Source of the DNA: Shinella daejeonensis
GTDB taxonomy: Bacteria; Pseudomonadota; Alphaproteobacteria; Rhizobiales; Rhizobiaceae
Assembly (NCBI RefSeq): GCF_024281235.1
Contig: NZ_JAHWXY010000002.1
Coordinates: forward strand, 186,001 to 250,000
DNA length: 64,000 nt
Reading direction: 5' to 3'
Positions 35,811-45,338 of this stretch are shown here, in pieces. The notes beneath the pieces were generated by a model. It did not search any database. It was given only the letters and a program-made list of their open reading frames with translations, and was not told the origin of the DNA. How positions within the stretch are numbered: the first letter of the stretch is position 1; the number at the start of each line of letters is the position of its first letter. The position numbers and the translations under genes were made by a program.

Positions 35811-36746
35811 GTGAAACGCGTTCTCATCACGCCCCGCTCCCTGTCGCTGGATCCGCCGCCGGAACTCGATGCATTGCGGCAAGCGGGCTTCGAACTGGTG
35901 TTCTCCACCCCCGGCCGCATGCCGGACGAGGCGGAACTCCTCGATCTCGTTCCGGGCTGCGTGGGCTGGCTGGCCGGCGTCGAACCGGTTTCGGAACGGG
36001 TGGTAGCCGCTGCCGGCAGCCTGCGCGCCATCAGTCGCAACGGTACCGGCGTGGACAATCTACCGCTGTCCCTGCTGCAAGACCGGGGGATCCGGGTGGT
36101 CAAGGCGGAAGGCGCCAACGCCGTGGGCGTGGCGGAACTGGCGATCGGCCTGATGCTGGCCGCCCTGCGTCACATTCCCGACGAAGCGGCCGGCATCCGA
36201 TCGGGCGGCTGGCCGCGCTCCCGGGGCCGGGAGATCGCCGGACGCACCGTTGGGATCGTCGGTTGCGGCGCGATCGGCCGGCGCGTCGCACGCACCGTCT
36301 CCGCAATGGGCGCGAACATCATCGCCTGCGATCCCTTCCGCCCGGAAGTCTACGTCTCCGGCCCGTTCCGATGGGCGGATATCGATACGCTTTTCGCGGA
36401 AGCGGATATCGTTTCGCTCCATTGCCCCGCGCCGCCGGACGGCCGGCCCGTGGTCGACGCGGCCCGCCTCGCCGCCATGCATCCGCATGCCGTTCTCGTC
36501 AACACCGCCCGCGCCGTGCTGGTCGACGAGGACGCCGTTCGTCACGCGCTCGACACCGGCAGGCTCCAGACCTATGCCACCGACGTCTTCACCGAGGAGC
36601 CGCCGCCGCCGGGATCGCTGGCCCTGCATCCGAAGGTGATCGCCACCAGTCATATCGGCGGATTGACCGATGAAAGCGTCGGCAAGGCGACGGCGATCGC
36701 CGTTGCCAATCTTCTTGCCGCCCTTGAGACGGAGCACGCCGCATGA
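35811..36746 (+). CDS. D-isomer-specific 2-hydroxyacid dehydrogenase
   Basis: 311 residues from a GTG start (AAAGGATG upstream; the ATGs nearby are out of frame). NAD motif GIVGCGAIGRRVA, active-site Arg near NTARAVLVDEDAV, Glu in TDVFTEEPP and His in ATSHIGGLT. ISRNGTGVDNLPL fits the phosphoglycerate-dehydrogenase branch. It would reduce or oxidise a 2-keto/2-hydroxy acid made by this pathway. Confidence 0.88.
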   Translation: MKRVLITPRSLSLDPPPELDALRQAGFELVFSTPGRMPDEAELLDLVPGCVGWLAGVEPVSERVVAAAGSLRAISRNGTGVDNLPLSLLQDRGIRVVKAEGANAVGVAELAIGLMLAALRHIPDEAAGIRSGGWPRSRGREIAGRTVGIVGCGAIGRRVARTVSAMGANIIACDPFRPEVYVSGPFRWADIDTLFAEADIVSLHCPAPPDGRPVVDAARLAAMHPHAVLVNTARAVLVDEDAVRHALDTGRLQTYATDVFTEEPPPPGSLALHPKVIATSHIGGLTDESVGKATAIAVANLLAALETEHAA

Positions 36747-37603
36747 CCACCCTGTCGCCTGCGTCTTTTCCGGAAACACTTGCCGAGCGGCTCGCGATGC
36801 CGCCGGCGGGCGACATCCGGCTCTATTGGCTCGGGCAGGCAGGCTTCGCGATCGTCGGCGACGGATATCGGATCGTCATCGACCCCTATCTTTCCGACAG
36901 TCTGGCGGAGAAATATCGCGGCAAGCATTTCGAACACGAGCGCATGATGCCGGCGCCGATCCGGCCCGCGGATCTCGGCCCGGTCGATCTGGTGCTCGTT
37001 ACCCATCAGCATACCGATCACATGGACCCCGAAACGCTCGGGCCGCTCGCCACGGCCAGTCCGGCATGCCGGTTTCTTGTGCCCCGCGCCGCAATCGAGG
37101 CGGCCGGTACGCGCATCGGCGTCGGCGACGAGCGGCTGATCGCCATCGACGCGGGAGAACAGGTCGAACCTCTTCCGGGACTTCGCATCACCGCCGTGCG
37201 CGCCGCGCATGAAACGCTCGAACGGACGGCCGAAGGCTGGCATCGGTTCCTCGGTTACGTGATCGAAACGGGAGGCGTCCGGATCTATCATTCCGGCGAC
37301 ACGATCCCCTTCGAAGGGCTCGCGGAGGAGATTGCCCCACTGGCGATCGACCTTGCCCTACTGCCGGTCAACGGCCGCAGCGACGAACTCCTGAAGGCCG
37401 GCATCGCCGGCAATCTGACGCTGGAGGAGGCGTGCCGCCTGGCGGAGCGGATCGGCGCCGGCGACATGATCGCTCATCATTACGGCATGTTCGCCTTCAA
37501 CACCGCCGATCCTGCGGCGATCGACGCCAAATCGGCGGCGGCCGATTGCGGGGCACAAGTCCATCGGGCAAAGCTGTCGGTTGAATACCGATTGTCCAGG
37601 TAA
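36743..37603 (+). CDS. Metallo-beta-lactamase-fold hydrolase, UlaG-like
   Basis: 286 residues. The metal motif THQHTDHMD, RAAHETLER and IYHSGDTIPF fit the UlaG group, which includes L-ascorbate-6-phosphate lactonase. A sugar-lactone or sugar-phosphate-lactone hydrolase would suit an oxidative sugar pathway. The start overlaps the upstream stop by 4 bases. Confidence 0.87.
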   Translation: MTTLSPASFPETLAERLAMPPAGDIRLYWLGQAGFAIVGDGYRIVIDPYLSDSLAEKYRGKHFEHERMMPAPIRPADLGPVDLVLVTHQHTDHMDPETLGPLATASPACRFLVPRAAIEAAGTRIGVGDERLIAIDAGEQVEPLPGLRITAVRAAHETLERTAEGWHRFLGYVIETGGVRIYHSGDTIPFEGLAEEIAPLAIDLALLPVNGRSDELLKAGIAGNLTLEEACRLAERIGAGDMIAHHYGMFAFNTADPAAIDAKSAAADCGAQVHRAKLSVEYRLSR

Positions 37604-37616
37604 ACCCGAGGGTCTT

Positions 37617-38507
37617 ATGTCAACCAGCACGCTCCAGCCCAAAAGCAATCACGGAAACGACAACATACTCGAAGTCATCCGCATGAAACGCAACGAGCTT
37701 CGAAAGTCCGACCGGAAGGTCGGGGAACTCGTTCTTGCCAACCCCAAACGGGTGATCAACGCGACCATCGCCGAAACGGCGGAATGGGCGCATGTCAGCC
37801 AGCCGACCGTGATCCGCTTCTGCGCCTCCATCGGCTGTCAGGGATACCAGGATTTCAAGCTTCGGCTTGCCCAGAGCCTCGCGCTTGGAATGCCGGCGAC
37901 CCATTCCGTCATTCACGGCAGCGACCAACCGGCCGAAGTGGCGGAGAAGATTTTCGACTATACGATCACCAGTCTCGACTGGGTGCGAAATCATCTCGAC
38001 CTCGCCCGGGTCGGCCAGGCCGTCGATGCGCTTTGCCGGGCGAGCCGCATCGAGTTCTTCGGCTTCGGCGCATCCGGCATCGTCGCGCGCGACGCCCAGC
38101 AGAAGTTTCCGCTGTTCGGCGTGCCCTGCGGCGCGGAAACCGACGCCCACCAGCAGATCATGGTGGCGTCCATGCTGAAGCCGGGCGATGTCGCCGTCGT
38201 GATCTCCAACACCGGAGCGACGCTGGCGATCATCGAGACCGCGCGCCGGGCGCGCGAAAGCGGCTGCCTCATCATCGGCATCGTCGGCTCGAACGGGCCG
38301 CTGGTCGATTTCTGCGACATCGTGCTGACGGTCGAGACACTGGAGAACACCAATATCTATACGCCGACGATCTCCCGCATCGCCGCCCTGACGGTGATCG
38401 ACATCCTGTCGACCAGCGTGGCGCTGCGACGCGGCGACGAGCACGTTGAACTTTTCACTGGAATGAAGCGCAACCTTCGCTACCTGCGCATGAGCAACGA
38501 GACATGA
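37617..38507 (+). CDS. RpiR-family transcriptional regulator (HTH-SIS)
   Basis: 296 residues. The N-terminal helix-turn-helix (about 20-85: RKSDRKVGELVLANP, ATIAETAEWAHVSQPTVIRFC) is followed by a SIS phosphosugar domain (about 130-260: FFGFGASGIVARDAQQKF, DVAVVISNTGATLAIIETAR). GAGGG lies before the ATG at 37617. It is embedded in the operon, so it probably auto-controls it in answer to a phosphorylated intermediate. Confidence 0.93.
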   Translation: MSTSTLQPKSNHGNDNILEVIRMKRNELRKSDRKVGELVLANPKRVINATIAETAEWAHVSQPTVIRFCASIGCQGYQDFKLRLAQSLALGMPATHSVIHGSDQPAEVAEKIFDYTITSLDWVRNHLDLARVGQAVDALCRASRIEFFGFGASGIVARDAQQKFPLFGVPCGAETDAHQQIMVASMLKPGDVAVVISNTGATLAIIETARRARESGCLIIGIVGSNGPLVDFCDIVLTVETLENTNIYTPTISRIAALTVIDILSTSVALRRGDEHVELFTGMKRNLRYLRMSNET

Positions 38508-39265
38508 CGATGGACGAACCCCGCAAGCCCGCCCCCCGCCCTCGCCACCCGACCTCGCTTCGGTCACGCGATCTCGCCGCCCTCATCGACATCAGCGCCG
38601 TGCAGGCCTTCCATGGCGAGGCGGACGTGCGGGAGCTTGCAGGGATCGCCGTTTCGCAAGGGTTCATCGCAGCCCATGTGCTGCCGAATTTCGTGCCCCT
38701 CTTGAGAAGCCTCGTTCCGGCGGCCGGACCGACGCTCGTGGGCGGGCCGGTGGGCTTTCCCTCCGGAGGCCATACGACCAGTACCAAGGTCGCCGAAGCG
38801 GCCGAGCTCGTCGCAAGCGGCGCGCAGGAACTCGATATGATGATCAACGTCGGGCGCCTGAAATCCGGCGACCTCGACTATGTCCGCGCCGACATCCGCG
38901 CCGTCGTGGAAGCCATCGCACCCGTGCCGCTGAAGGTCATTCTCGAACTTGCCCATCTGACGGACGAGGAAATCCGCACGGCCGCCGCTCTCGTCGCCGA
39001 AAGCGGAGCCGCCTTCGTGAAGACAGGGACGGGCTGGACGGAAAACGCCACGACGCTCGCGCGCCTGAAGCTGATCATCGCGACGGTCGGGGATGCCGTC
39101 GAGGTCAAGGCCTCGGGCGGCATCCGCTCGCTGGACAGCATCGCCGACATGGTGCGCCTCGGCGTCACCCGCTTCGGAATCAACACGCAGGTGGCGGTCG
39201 ATCTCCTGCGCCAGTGCGACGCCCTGCCCGGCGGCCGCCTCGATATCGCCGGCAAGGCGGACTGA
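38504..39265 (+). CDS. deoC: Deoxyribose-phosphate aldolase family, short form
   Basis: 253 residues with the class I aldolase fold. GGPVGFPSGGHTTSTK, ELDMMINVGRLKSGD, the region of the Schiff-base Lys in FVKTGTGWTENAT and EVKASGGIR agree with DeoC. The classical KTSTGF motif is KTGTGW here, so a substrate other than deoxyribose 5-phosphate is possible. Cleavage would give a triose phosphate and a short aldehyde. Overlaps the RpiR stop by 4 bases. A second, longer DeoC is at 51372. Confidence 0.88.
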   Translation: MTMDEPRKPAPRPRHPTSLRSRDLAALIDISAVQAFHGEADVRELAGIAVSQGFIAAHVLPNFVPLLRSLVPAAGPTLVGGPVGFPSGGHTTSTKVAEAAELVASGAQELDMMINVGRLKSGDLDYVRADIRAVVEAIAPVPLKVILELAHLTDEEIRTAAALVAESGAAFVKTGTGWTENATTLARLKLIIATVGDAVEVKASGGIRSLDSIADMVRLGVTRFGINTQVAVDLLRQCDALPGGRLDIAGKAD

Positions 39266-39269
39266 TGCC

Positions 39270-40817
39270 ATGACCGACACCGTAGCGGCATTCGATCTCG
39301 GCACCGGCGGCGTCAAGGCGGCGATCTTCCGTCCCGACGGCGTCTGCATCGCGGAGGAGGTCGTTTCCTACGAGACCTTCTACCCCGCCGCCTCCCGCCA
39401 CGAACAGCGCCCGCAGGACTGGTGGGACGCCATTTGCGAAAGCCTCTCGCTCCTTCTGCGCAATCCGGCCGTGGACGCCGCGGCGATCCGGGCGATCTCC
39501 CTTTCCGGCCACAGTCTCGGATGCATCCCGCTCGACGGAGAGGGCCGGCTGTTGCAGGCGCAGGTGCCGATCTGGTCCGATGGCCGAGCCACCGCCGAAG
39601 CTGCCGACTTCTTCACCCGGATCGATCCGCAGGCCTGGTACAATACGACCGGCAACGGCTTTCCCGCCCCCCTCTATACGGTCTTCAAGGCCATGTGGCT
39701 GCGCGACAACGCACCGGAGATCTTTGCGCGCACACGGACGATCATCGGCACCAAGGATTATATCAACCTGCGGCTGACCGGATGCATCGCCACCGACCCG
39801 TCCTATGCCTCGGGCACGGGCGTCTACGATCTTGCGGCCGGCCGCTACGCGCCCGAACTTGTCGAAGCGGCGGGCCTTGCGTCCGGGCTGTTTCCACGGA
39901 TTGTCGCCTCGACCGACGTTCTCGGCGAGATTCTGCCCGAGGTAGCCGACCGGCTCGGTCTGCCCCCCGGCGTCAGGGTGATCGCCGGCGGCGTCGACAA
40001 CAGCTGCATGGCGCTCGGAGGCCGCACCTTTCAGGAAGGCGACGCCTATGCCTCCATGGGGTCGTCGAGCTGGATCACCGTCGCCTCCGGCCGGCCGCTT
40101 CTCGACGAGCGGGTGCGGCCCTTCGTCTTCGCGCATGTGGTGCCGGAGATGTTCATCTCGGCCACATCGATCTTTTCTTCCGGCACGAGCCTCAACTGGG
40201 TCGCCGACACCCTGCTGTCCGATCTCAGGCAGACCGCCCGTGCCGGAGGCGGCGATTTTCATGACGCATTGTTCCGGCTGGCTGCGGAGGCGCCTGCCGG
40301 CGCACGCGGACTGATCTTCGTTCCCACGCTTGGCGGCGGCACGAGCTTCGAGGGCGGGCCTGCCGTGCGCGGCGGCTTCGTCGGGCTCGATCTGCAACAC
40401 GGCCGCGCCGACGTCCTGCGCGCGACGCTCGAAGGGATTGCGCTCGGCCTTCGCGTCGCCCTCGACGAGTTGCGTCGCATGACCGCGATCGACGACGAGA
40501 TGATCGTCGTCGGAGGCGGTGCACGCAGTCCCTTCTGGCGGCAGGTGTTTGCCGATGTCTTCGATTGCACACTCCTCAAGACGGCGATCGACCAGCAGGC
40601 GGCGGCGCTCGGCGCGGCGGCGCTGGCTTTCGTCGGTCTGGGAATCTGGCCCGATTTCCAGCCGATCCGACAGCTGCACGCCATCGAGGACCGCAGCGAT
40701 CCCGCCACCGATACGAAGCCTGTCTATGGAGCGGCGCTCACCGCCTATCGCGCGGCCGCCGACCAGCAAAGGGAACTGGCCGGCGTGCTCGCCGCCCTGA
40801 GGGAGGTCTCCAGATGA
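39270..40817 (+). CDS. FGGY carbohydrate kinase 1 (xylulokinase-like)
   Basis: 515 residues. N-terminal phosphate loop AFDLGTGGVKAAIF; SLSGHSLGCIPLD takes the place of the usual SGQMHG motif; GTKDYINLRLTG, MGSSSWITVASG and the C-terminal VVGGGARSPFWRQVFAD (FGGY signature 2 region) follow. It phosphorylates a ketose or sugar alcohol. Four bases after deoC. The two kinases of this operon are clearly different, so they probably serve two substrates or two steps. Confidence 0.9.
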   Translation: MTDTVAAFDLGTGGVKAAIFRPDGVCIAEEVVSYETFYPAASRHEQRPQDWWDAICESLSLLLRNPAVDAAAIRAISLSGHSLGCIPLDGEGRLLQAQVPIWSDGRATAEAADFFTRIDPQAWYNTTGNGFPAPLYTVFKAMWLRDNAPEIFARTRTIIGTKDYINLRLTGCIATDPSYASGTGVYDLAAGRYAPELVEAAGLASGLFPRIVASTDVLGEILPEVADRLGLPPGVRVIAGGVDNSCMALGGRTFQEGDAYASMGSSSWITVASGRPLLDERVRPFVFAHVVPEMFISATSIFSSGTSLNWVADTLLSDLRQTARAGGGDFHDALFRLAAEAPAGARGLIFVPTLGGGTSFEGGPAVRGGFVGLDLQHGRADVLRATLEGIALGLRVALDELRRMTAIDDEMIVVGGGARSPFWRQVFADVFDCTLLKTAIDQQAAALGAAALAFVGLGIWPDFQPIRQLHAIEDRSDPATDTKPVYGAALTAYRAAADQQRELAGVLAALREVSR

Positions 40818-42343
40818 CCGCGGAGCTTTTTCTCGCAATCGACGTCGGCACGGGCAGCGTGCGCGCCGCCCTTCTCGATACGCGCGGCAGGATCGTCGAG
40901 ATCGCCGCGCAGGAGCATGATCAGATCGTGCCGCAATTCGGCTGGGCGGAGCAGAAACCGCTCGACTGGTGGAGCGGCGCCTGCGCCGCCGTGCGCGCGG
41001 TTCTTGAAAAGGCCGAGGGCGCGCGCGCACGCATTTCCATGGTCGCGGTCTGCGGCCAGATGCACGGCCTCGTCCTGCTTGACGACGCCGGCCGGCTCAC
41101 CCGCGAGACGGCTCCACTGTGGAACGACAAGCGCACGCTGTCGCTCGTCCAGCGTTTCGAAGCCGGGAATGCACCGGAGAGCTATCTTGCCGAAAGCGGC
41201 AACACGCCCACCCCCGCCTGGCCCGGCTTCAAGCTGCAATGGGTGCGCGACAACGATCCGGACGCCTATCGGCGCAGCGCCGTCGCCCTCATGCCCAAGG
41301 ACTATATCAACTTCCGCCTGACCGGCGAAATCGCCATGGACACCGGTGACGCCTCCTGCAGTTTCCTGATGAACCCGCAGACCCACGCCTGGTCGCCGGC
41401 GATGCTGGAGCGCATGGGCCTCGACGCCCGCTTGCTGCCGCCGATCCGCAATCCGCTGGATATCATCGGCCGGATCACCGAAAGCGCGGCGCTCGAAACG
41501 GGACTGTGCGCCGGAACGCCGGTCATGATCGGCGGCGCGGACTATCCGGTGGCGCTGCTCGGCTCCGGCGCGTGCCGCCCCGGTCTCGGTTCGGACAGCA
41601 CCGGAACCGGCGCGATCATCACGCTGATCGCCGAAAAGCCGCTGCTCGATCCCGAAATCTCGAATGTCGCCACCATCGAGGGCAATTGGGCCCCCTTCGT
41701 TCTGCTGGAGACCGGCGGTGACGGCATGCGCTGGGCGCGACGCGCCTTCCACGACCGGACGCTCGGCTACGACGAGATCGTCCGGCGCGCCGCCGAAGCC
41801 CCGCCGGGCTCCGACGCATTGCTGTTCATGCCGTTCCTGACCGGAGAGCGGCTCGGCCGGCATCGCAATTCCCGGGCGCAATTCTTCGGCCTCGGCGCCG
41901 GCCACGGGCTGGAGCATCTGCACCGGGCGATCCTCGAAGGCATAGCGCTCGCCATGGCGCGCCACGCCCACATCATGGAGCAGGCGTCCGGCAAGCGGCT
42001 GGAGCGGATGATCGCGGCCGGCGGCGGCGCCCGCACCGAACTCTGGCTTAAAATCAAGGCGAGCGTGCTCGACACGCCCTTTCTGGTGCCGGAAGAGCCG
42101 GAATGCGGCCTCGTCGGCTGCGCCGCCATGGCCGCCACCGCGACCGGCCGTTTCTCGCGGCCCGAGGATGCCGCCGAAGCCTTCGTCCATTACGCCCGGG
42201 AAATTGCGCCCGACCCCGCCTGGGTGGAGATCTATCGCCACGTCCAGCCGGTTTTCGACCGGCTCTATCATCACAGCAAGGCGCTCTATGACGATATGGA
42301 CGAGCTTGCGGCCGTGATCCGCACGGCCACCGGCCGGTCGTGA
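40814..42343 (+). CDS. FGGY carbohydrate kinase 2 (xylulokinase-like)
   Basis: 509 residues. LAIDVGTGSVRAALLD, VCGQMHGLVLLD (the classical xylulokinase motif), MPKDYINFRLTGE, GGADYPVALLGSG, DSTGTGAIITLI, FMPFLTGERLG and AAGGGARTELWLKIKA. Closer to true xylulokinase than kinase 1. Its ATG overlaps the kinase 1 stop by 4 bases. Confidence 0.92.
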   Translation: MTAELFLAIDVGTGSVRAALLDTRGRIVEIAAQEHDQIVPQFGWAEQKPLDWWSGACAAVRAVLEKAEGARARISMVAVCGQMHGLVLLDDAGRLTRETAPLWNDKRTLSLVQRFEAGNAPESYLAESGNTPTPAWPGFKLQWVRDNDPDAYRRSAVALMPKDYINFRLTGEIAMDTGDASCSFLMNPQTHAWSPAMLERMGLDARLLPPIRNPLDIIGRITESAALETGLCAGTPVMIGGADYPVALLGSGACRPGLGSDSTGTGAIITLIAEKPLLDPEISNVATIEGNWAPFVLLETGGDGMRWARRAFHDRTLGYDEIVRRAAEAPPGSDALLFMPFLTGERLGRHRNSRAQFFGLGAGHGLEHLHRAILEGIALAMARHAHIMEQASGKRLERMIAAGGGARTELWLKIKASVLDTPFLVPEEPECGLVGCAAMAATATGRFSRPEDAAEAFVHYAREIAPDPAWVEIYRHVQPVFDRLYHHSKALYDDMDELAAVIRTATGRS

Positions 42344-42375
42344 CAATCCGAACCAACGCATTCGAGGAGGAAAAC

Positions 42376-43134
42376 ATGAAAGACATCGTCAATACCTTCC
42401 GGCCCGATCTTTTCGCCGGCAAGACCGTTCTGGTCACCGGCGGATCATCCGGGATCGGGCTTGCCATCGCACAGGGCTTTGCCCGGCTCGGCGGCGCGGT
42501 CATCGCGCTCGGCAGTTCAGAAACGAAGCTCAAGGCGGCCGGTGCCGACCCGGAAAACGAGGGCATTCGCTTCGAGCGCGTCGACGTGCGCGACCCTGAA
42601 GCCATCAAGCGCTTTGCCGCCACGCTCGACAGGCTCGACGTGCTCGTCAACGGCGCGGGCATCGCCCGTCCCGAAGCCGAGTTCGAAGACGAGACCTACA
42701 TGGAAGTGATGGACGTAAACCTCAACAGCCAGATGCGTTTCGCGATGGCTGTGCTGCCGCTGCTCAAGGCATCGCGCGGCTCCATCATCAATACGGCGTC
42801 GATGCTGAGCTATGTCAGCGATCCGCTGGTTCCCGCCTATGGCGCCAGCAAGACCGGCGTGCTCGGCCTCACCCGCCATCTCGCCCACGCCTTCGGTCCC
42901 GACGGCATCCGCGTGAACGCCATCTCGCCGGGCTATCACAAGACCGATATGACCAGGGGATTGTGGACCGATCCGGTTCCGGCGGAAAAGATCGCCCAGC
43001 GATCGGCGCTGAAGCGCTGGGGAACGGTGGACGATCTGGTCGGAACCGCGCTGTTCCTCGCCTCGCCCGCCGCCGTATTCATTACCGGCGCTGATCTGCC
43101 GGTCGATGGCGGCTTCGTGGTCGGCGGTTTCTGA
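42376..43134 (+). CDS. SDR-family oxidoreductase, last gene of the operon
   Basis: 252 residues from ATG 42376, with GGAGGA upstream. TGGSSGIG, NGAGIARPEAEF, NTASMLSYV, YGASKTG and DGGFVVGGF at the end. Thirty-two bases after kinase 2 and 17 bases before the operon's terminator palindrome. Substrate unknown. Confidence 0.9.
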   Translation: MKDIVNTFRPDLFAGKTVLVTGGSSGIGLAIAQGFARLGGAVIALGSSETKLKAAGADPENEGIRFERVDVRDPEAIKRFAATLDRLDVLVNGAGIARPEAEFEDETYMEVMDVNLNSQMRFAMAVLPLLKASRGSIINTASMLSYVSDPLVPAYGASKTGVLGLTRHLAHAFGPDGIRVNAISPGYHKTDMTRGLWTDPVPAEKIAQRSALKRWGTVDDLVGTALFLASPAAVFITGADLPVDGGFVVGGF

Positions 43135-43151
43135 ACGGACCGGGCTGCACC

Positions 43152-43187
43152 AAAAAGCACCCCGGGAGCGCTCCCGGGGTGCTTTTT
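43152..43187. terminator. Perfect 36-bp palindrome, bidirectional terminator
   Basis: AAAAAGCACCCCGGGAGC is followed directly by its exact reverse complement. On either strand the RNA forms a GC-rich stem flanked by a run of U, the layout of an intrinsic terminator. It lies between the convergent ends at 43134 (+) and 43216 (-). Confidence 0.95.
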
Positions 43188-43215
43188 CAGGAGTGGCCGT
43201 GAAAGTAGCGCTGCT

Positions 43216-44304
43216 TCAGGCGGCGCGGCCGAGCGCATCGGCCGCGAGAATCGCCGCTTCGATTTCCTCGACCCCGACCGGTGCGCGGGTGGCATGCGTG
43301 ATCTTGCCCTTGACCGCCGCCTCGGCGACCCGGCGCACCTTGGCGCGCACGTCTTCCTTGATGTTCAGGTCGGCCAGCGTGATGGGAAGGCCGAGCGAGC
43401 GGCAGAAACGCAGGGTTTCCTCGATCTCGGCCTGCGGGCGGTTTTCCAGCACCAGCAGGCAAAGGACGCCGAAGATGACCTTCTCACCGTGCAGAACGCC
43501 ATGGATCTCCGGCAGCACGGTCAGGGCATCATGGATTCCATGGGCTGCCGACACACCGCAGTTCTCGAAACCGAGACCGGAGAGCAAAGTATTGGCTTCG
43601 ATGATATCCTCGACGGCCCGGGTGACGACGCCGGCTTCCGCCGCCTGTTTCGCCATCAGTGCCTGCTCCAGGATCACCGCATGGCATTCCCGCGCGATGG
43701 CGAGCGCCGCGCGTGTCGCGGGAAACCCGCCGGAGATATAGTTGAGCGTTCCGGCGTCGAAATTGGCGCGCGCCTCATACCAGGTCGCGAGCGCATCGCC
43801 GACGCCGGCCATCAGGAACCGTACGGGTGCGGCGACGATCACATCCGGATCGACCAGCACGAGATCGGGATTGCGCGGCAGATTATGAGCCTCCTGAAGC
43901 ACGCCTTCGTCGGTGTAGACGACAACGACGGCGCTGGTCGGCGCGTCGGTGGAGGCGATGCTGGGAACGGCCAGCATGCGTGCATTCGTCCGGTGCGCCG
44001 CCATCTTCGCCGTATCGAGCGTCTTGCCGCCGCCGATACCGACAATGACGTCCGCGCCATGGTCGGACGCGATCTTCGTGACGCGGGCAATTTCGCGATC
44101 GCTGCATTCGCCGCCGAATTTTTCAAAACGGCACTGGAAGTCGCTGCCGAGCCCCTTGCCGAGGCTCTCGGCGTAACGGTCGTAAAGGAACGCATCCACG
44201 AGGAAGAGCGGCTGGCGGCCGAGATCCGCCAGATGTTCGCCAAGTCGGGAAATCTCACCCCGGCGCTGCACATAGCGACCGGGACTGCCAAAGGAACGGG
44301 ACAT
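43216..44304 (-). CDS. GldA-like iron/zinc alcohol dehydrogenase, copy 2
   Basis: 362 residues, paralogue of the protein at 31499. NAD site GIGGGKTLDTAK, metal ligands in GVGDALATW, AAHGIHDAL and GVLHGEKV. Start ATG 44304 (MSRSFGSPGRY) has GGAG upstream and aligns with copy 1; the frame stays open far upstream, but that is the shadow of the permease. Forty-four bases after the permease gene, so it belongs to the ribose-type transporter operon and would oxidise the imported polyol. Confidence 0.9.
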   Translation of the reverse strand: MSRSFGSPGRYVQRRGEISRLGEHLADLGRQPLFLVDAFLYDRYAESLGKGLGSDFQCRFEKFGGECSDREIARVTKIASDHGADVIVGIGGGKTLDTAKMAAHRTNARMLAVPSIASTDAPTSAVVVVYTDEGVLQEAHNLPRNPDLVLVDPDVIVAAPVRFLMAGVGDALATWYEARANFDAGTLNYISGGFPATRAALAIARECHAVILEQALMAKQAAEAGVVTRAVEDIIEANTLLSGLGFENCGVSAAHGIHDALTVLPEIHGVLHGEKVIFGVLCLLVLENRPQAEIEETLRFCRSLGLPITLADLNIKEDVRAKVRRVAEAAVKGKITHATRAPVGVEEIEAAILAADALGRAA

Positions 44305-44348
44305 GCTTTTCTCCGAATAGATCCGCCGAAGCGGAGGATGTTGATCCC

Positions 44349-45338
44349 TCAGCGCCGCGAGCGGGCCGTGACGAACTGGATCAGCATTGCCAGAATGATG
44401 ATCAGGCCGAGATAGACGTTCTGGTGATAGCCGGGTACGCCCGCGAGGTTCATGATATTGGTGATGATGCCGAGGATCAGCGCGCCGAGCAATGTGTTGA
44501 ACATGCCGCCGCGTCCACCCATGAGGCTCGCACCGCCGATGACCACCGCTGCGATGACGTCCAGTTCCGCGCCGACGCCGACCTGCGGCGTGCCGATGCC
44601 GGTGCGGCTTGCGGCGACGATGCCGGCGATCGCGGCAAGCGCGCCGCTGATCACATAGACCGACAGCACGTAGCGCTCCACCGGCACGCCCGAAAGACGC
44701 ACGGCCTCCTCGTTGGAGCCGATCGCCGTGACGAGACGGCCGAAGCTCGTATAGGTCAGGACCACGCCGCCGATGGCGAAAATGATCAGCATCAGGATCG
44801 CCGGCTGCGGAATCCCGAGGAAGAACCCGCTGCCGAAATCCACGAGCGAGGCGCCCGGAGATCCCATGGTGATCGGCCGGCCGGCGCTGATGATCAGCGA
44901 GATGCCGCGGGCGATCGCCATCATGGCCAGCGAGATGACGAAGGAAGGCAGCCGCATGTAGGCGACGAAGAATCCGGTCACCATGCCGCAGGCGGAGCCT
45001 GCGAGAATGACCAGCAGGATCGTCACCGGCACGCTGTAGCCCTGCACCGCGACGAGATATGCGCAAAGCACCGAGCCGACCGCGGCAATGGAGCCGACCG
45101 ACAGGTCGATGCCCCGCGTCAGGACGACGAAGAGCATCCCGACCGCCATGATACCCGCGCCGGAGGCGACCTGACGCACCACGTTCATCAGGTTGCGTTC
45201 GGTGAGGAACGCGTCGGACCAGAAGGACGCGACGATCACCAGAACCAGAAAAATACCCAGTGTGCCGTATTGGCGGACAGCCTCCACCAGACGGGGGGTG
45301 AACGACGGCGTAGCTGCGCTGGCGGATATGTTACTCAT
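44349..45338 (-). CDS. Ribose-type ABC permease (RbsC family)
   Basis: 329 residues with eight or more helices. Family hallmarks are RGIDLSVGSIAAVGSVL, VVIGGASLMGGRGGM and LGALILGIITNIMNL. The start overlaps the ATPase stop by 4 bases. Substrate is set by the binding protein at 47000. Confidence 0.93.
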   Translation of the reverse strand: MSNISASAATPSFTPRLVEAVRQYGTLGIFLVLVIVASFWSDAFLTERNLMNVVRQVASGAGIMAVGMLFVVLTRGIDLSVGSIAAVGSVLCAYLVAVQGYSVPVTILLVILAGSACGMVTGFFVAYMRLPSFVISLAMMAIARGISLIISAGRPITMGSPGASLVDFGSGFFLGIPQPAILMLIIFAIGGVVLTYTSFGRLVTAIGSNEEAVRLSGVPVERYVLSVYVISGALAAIAGIVAASRTGIGTPQVGVGAELDVIAAVVIGGASLMGGRGGMFNTLLGALILGIITNIMNLAGVPGYHQNVYLGLIIILAMLIQFVTARSRR

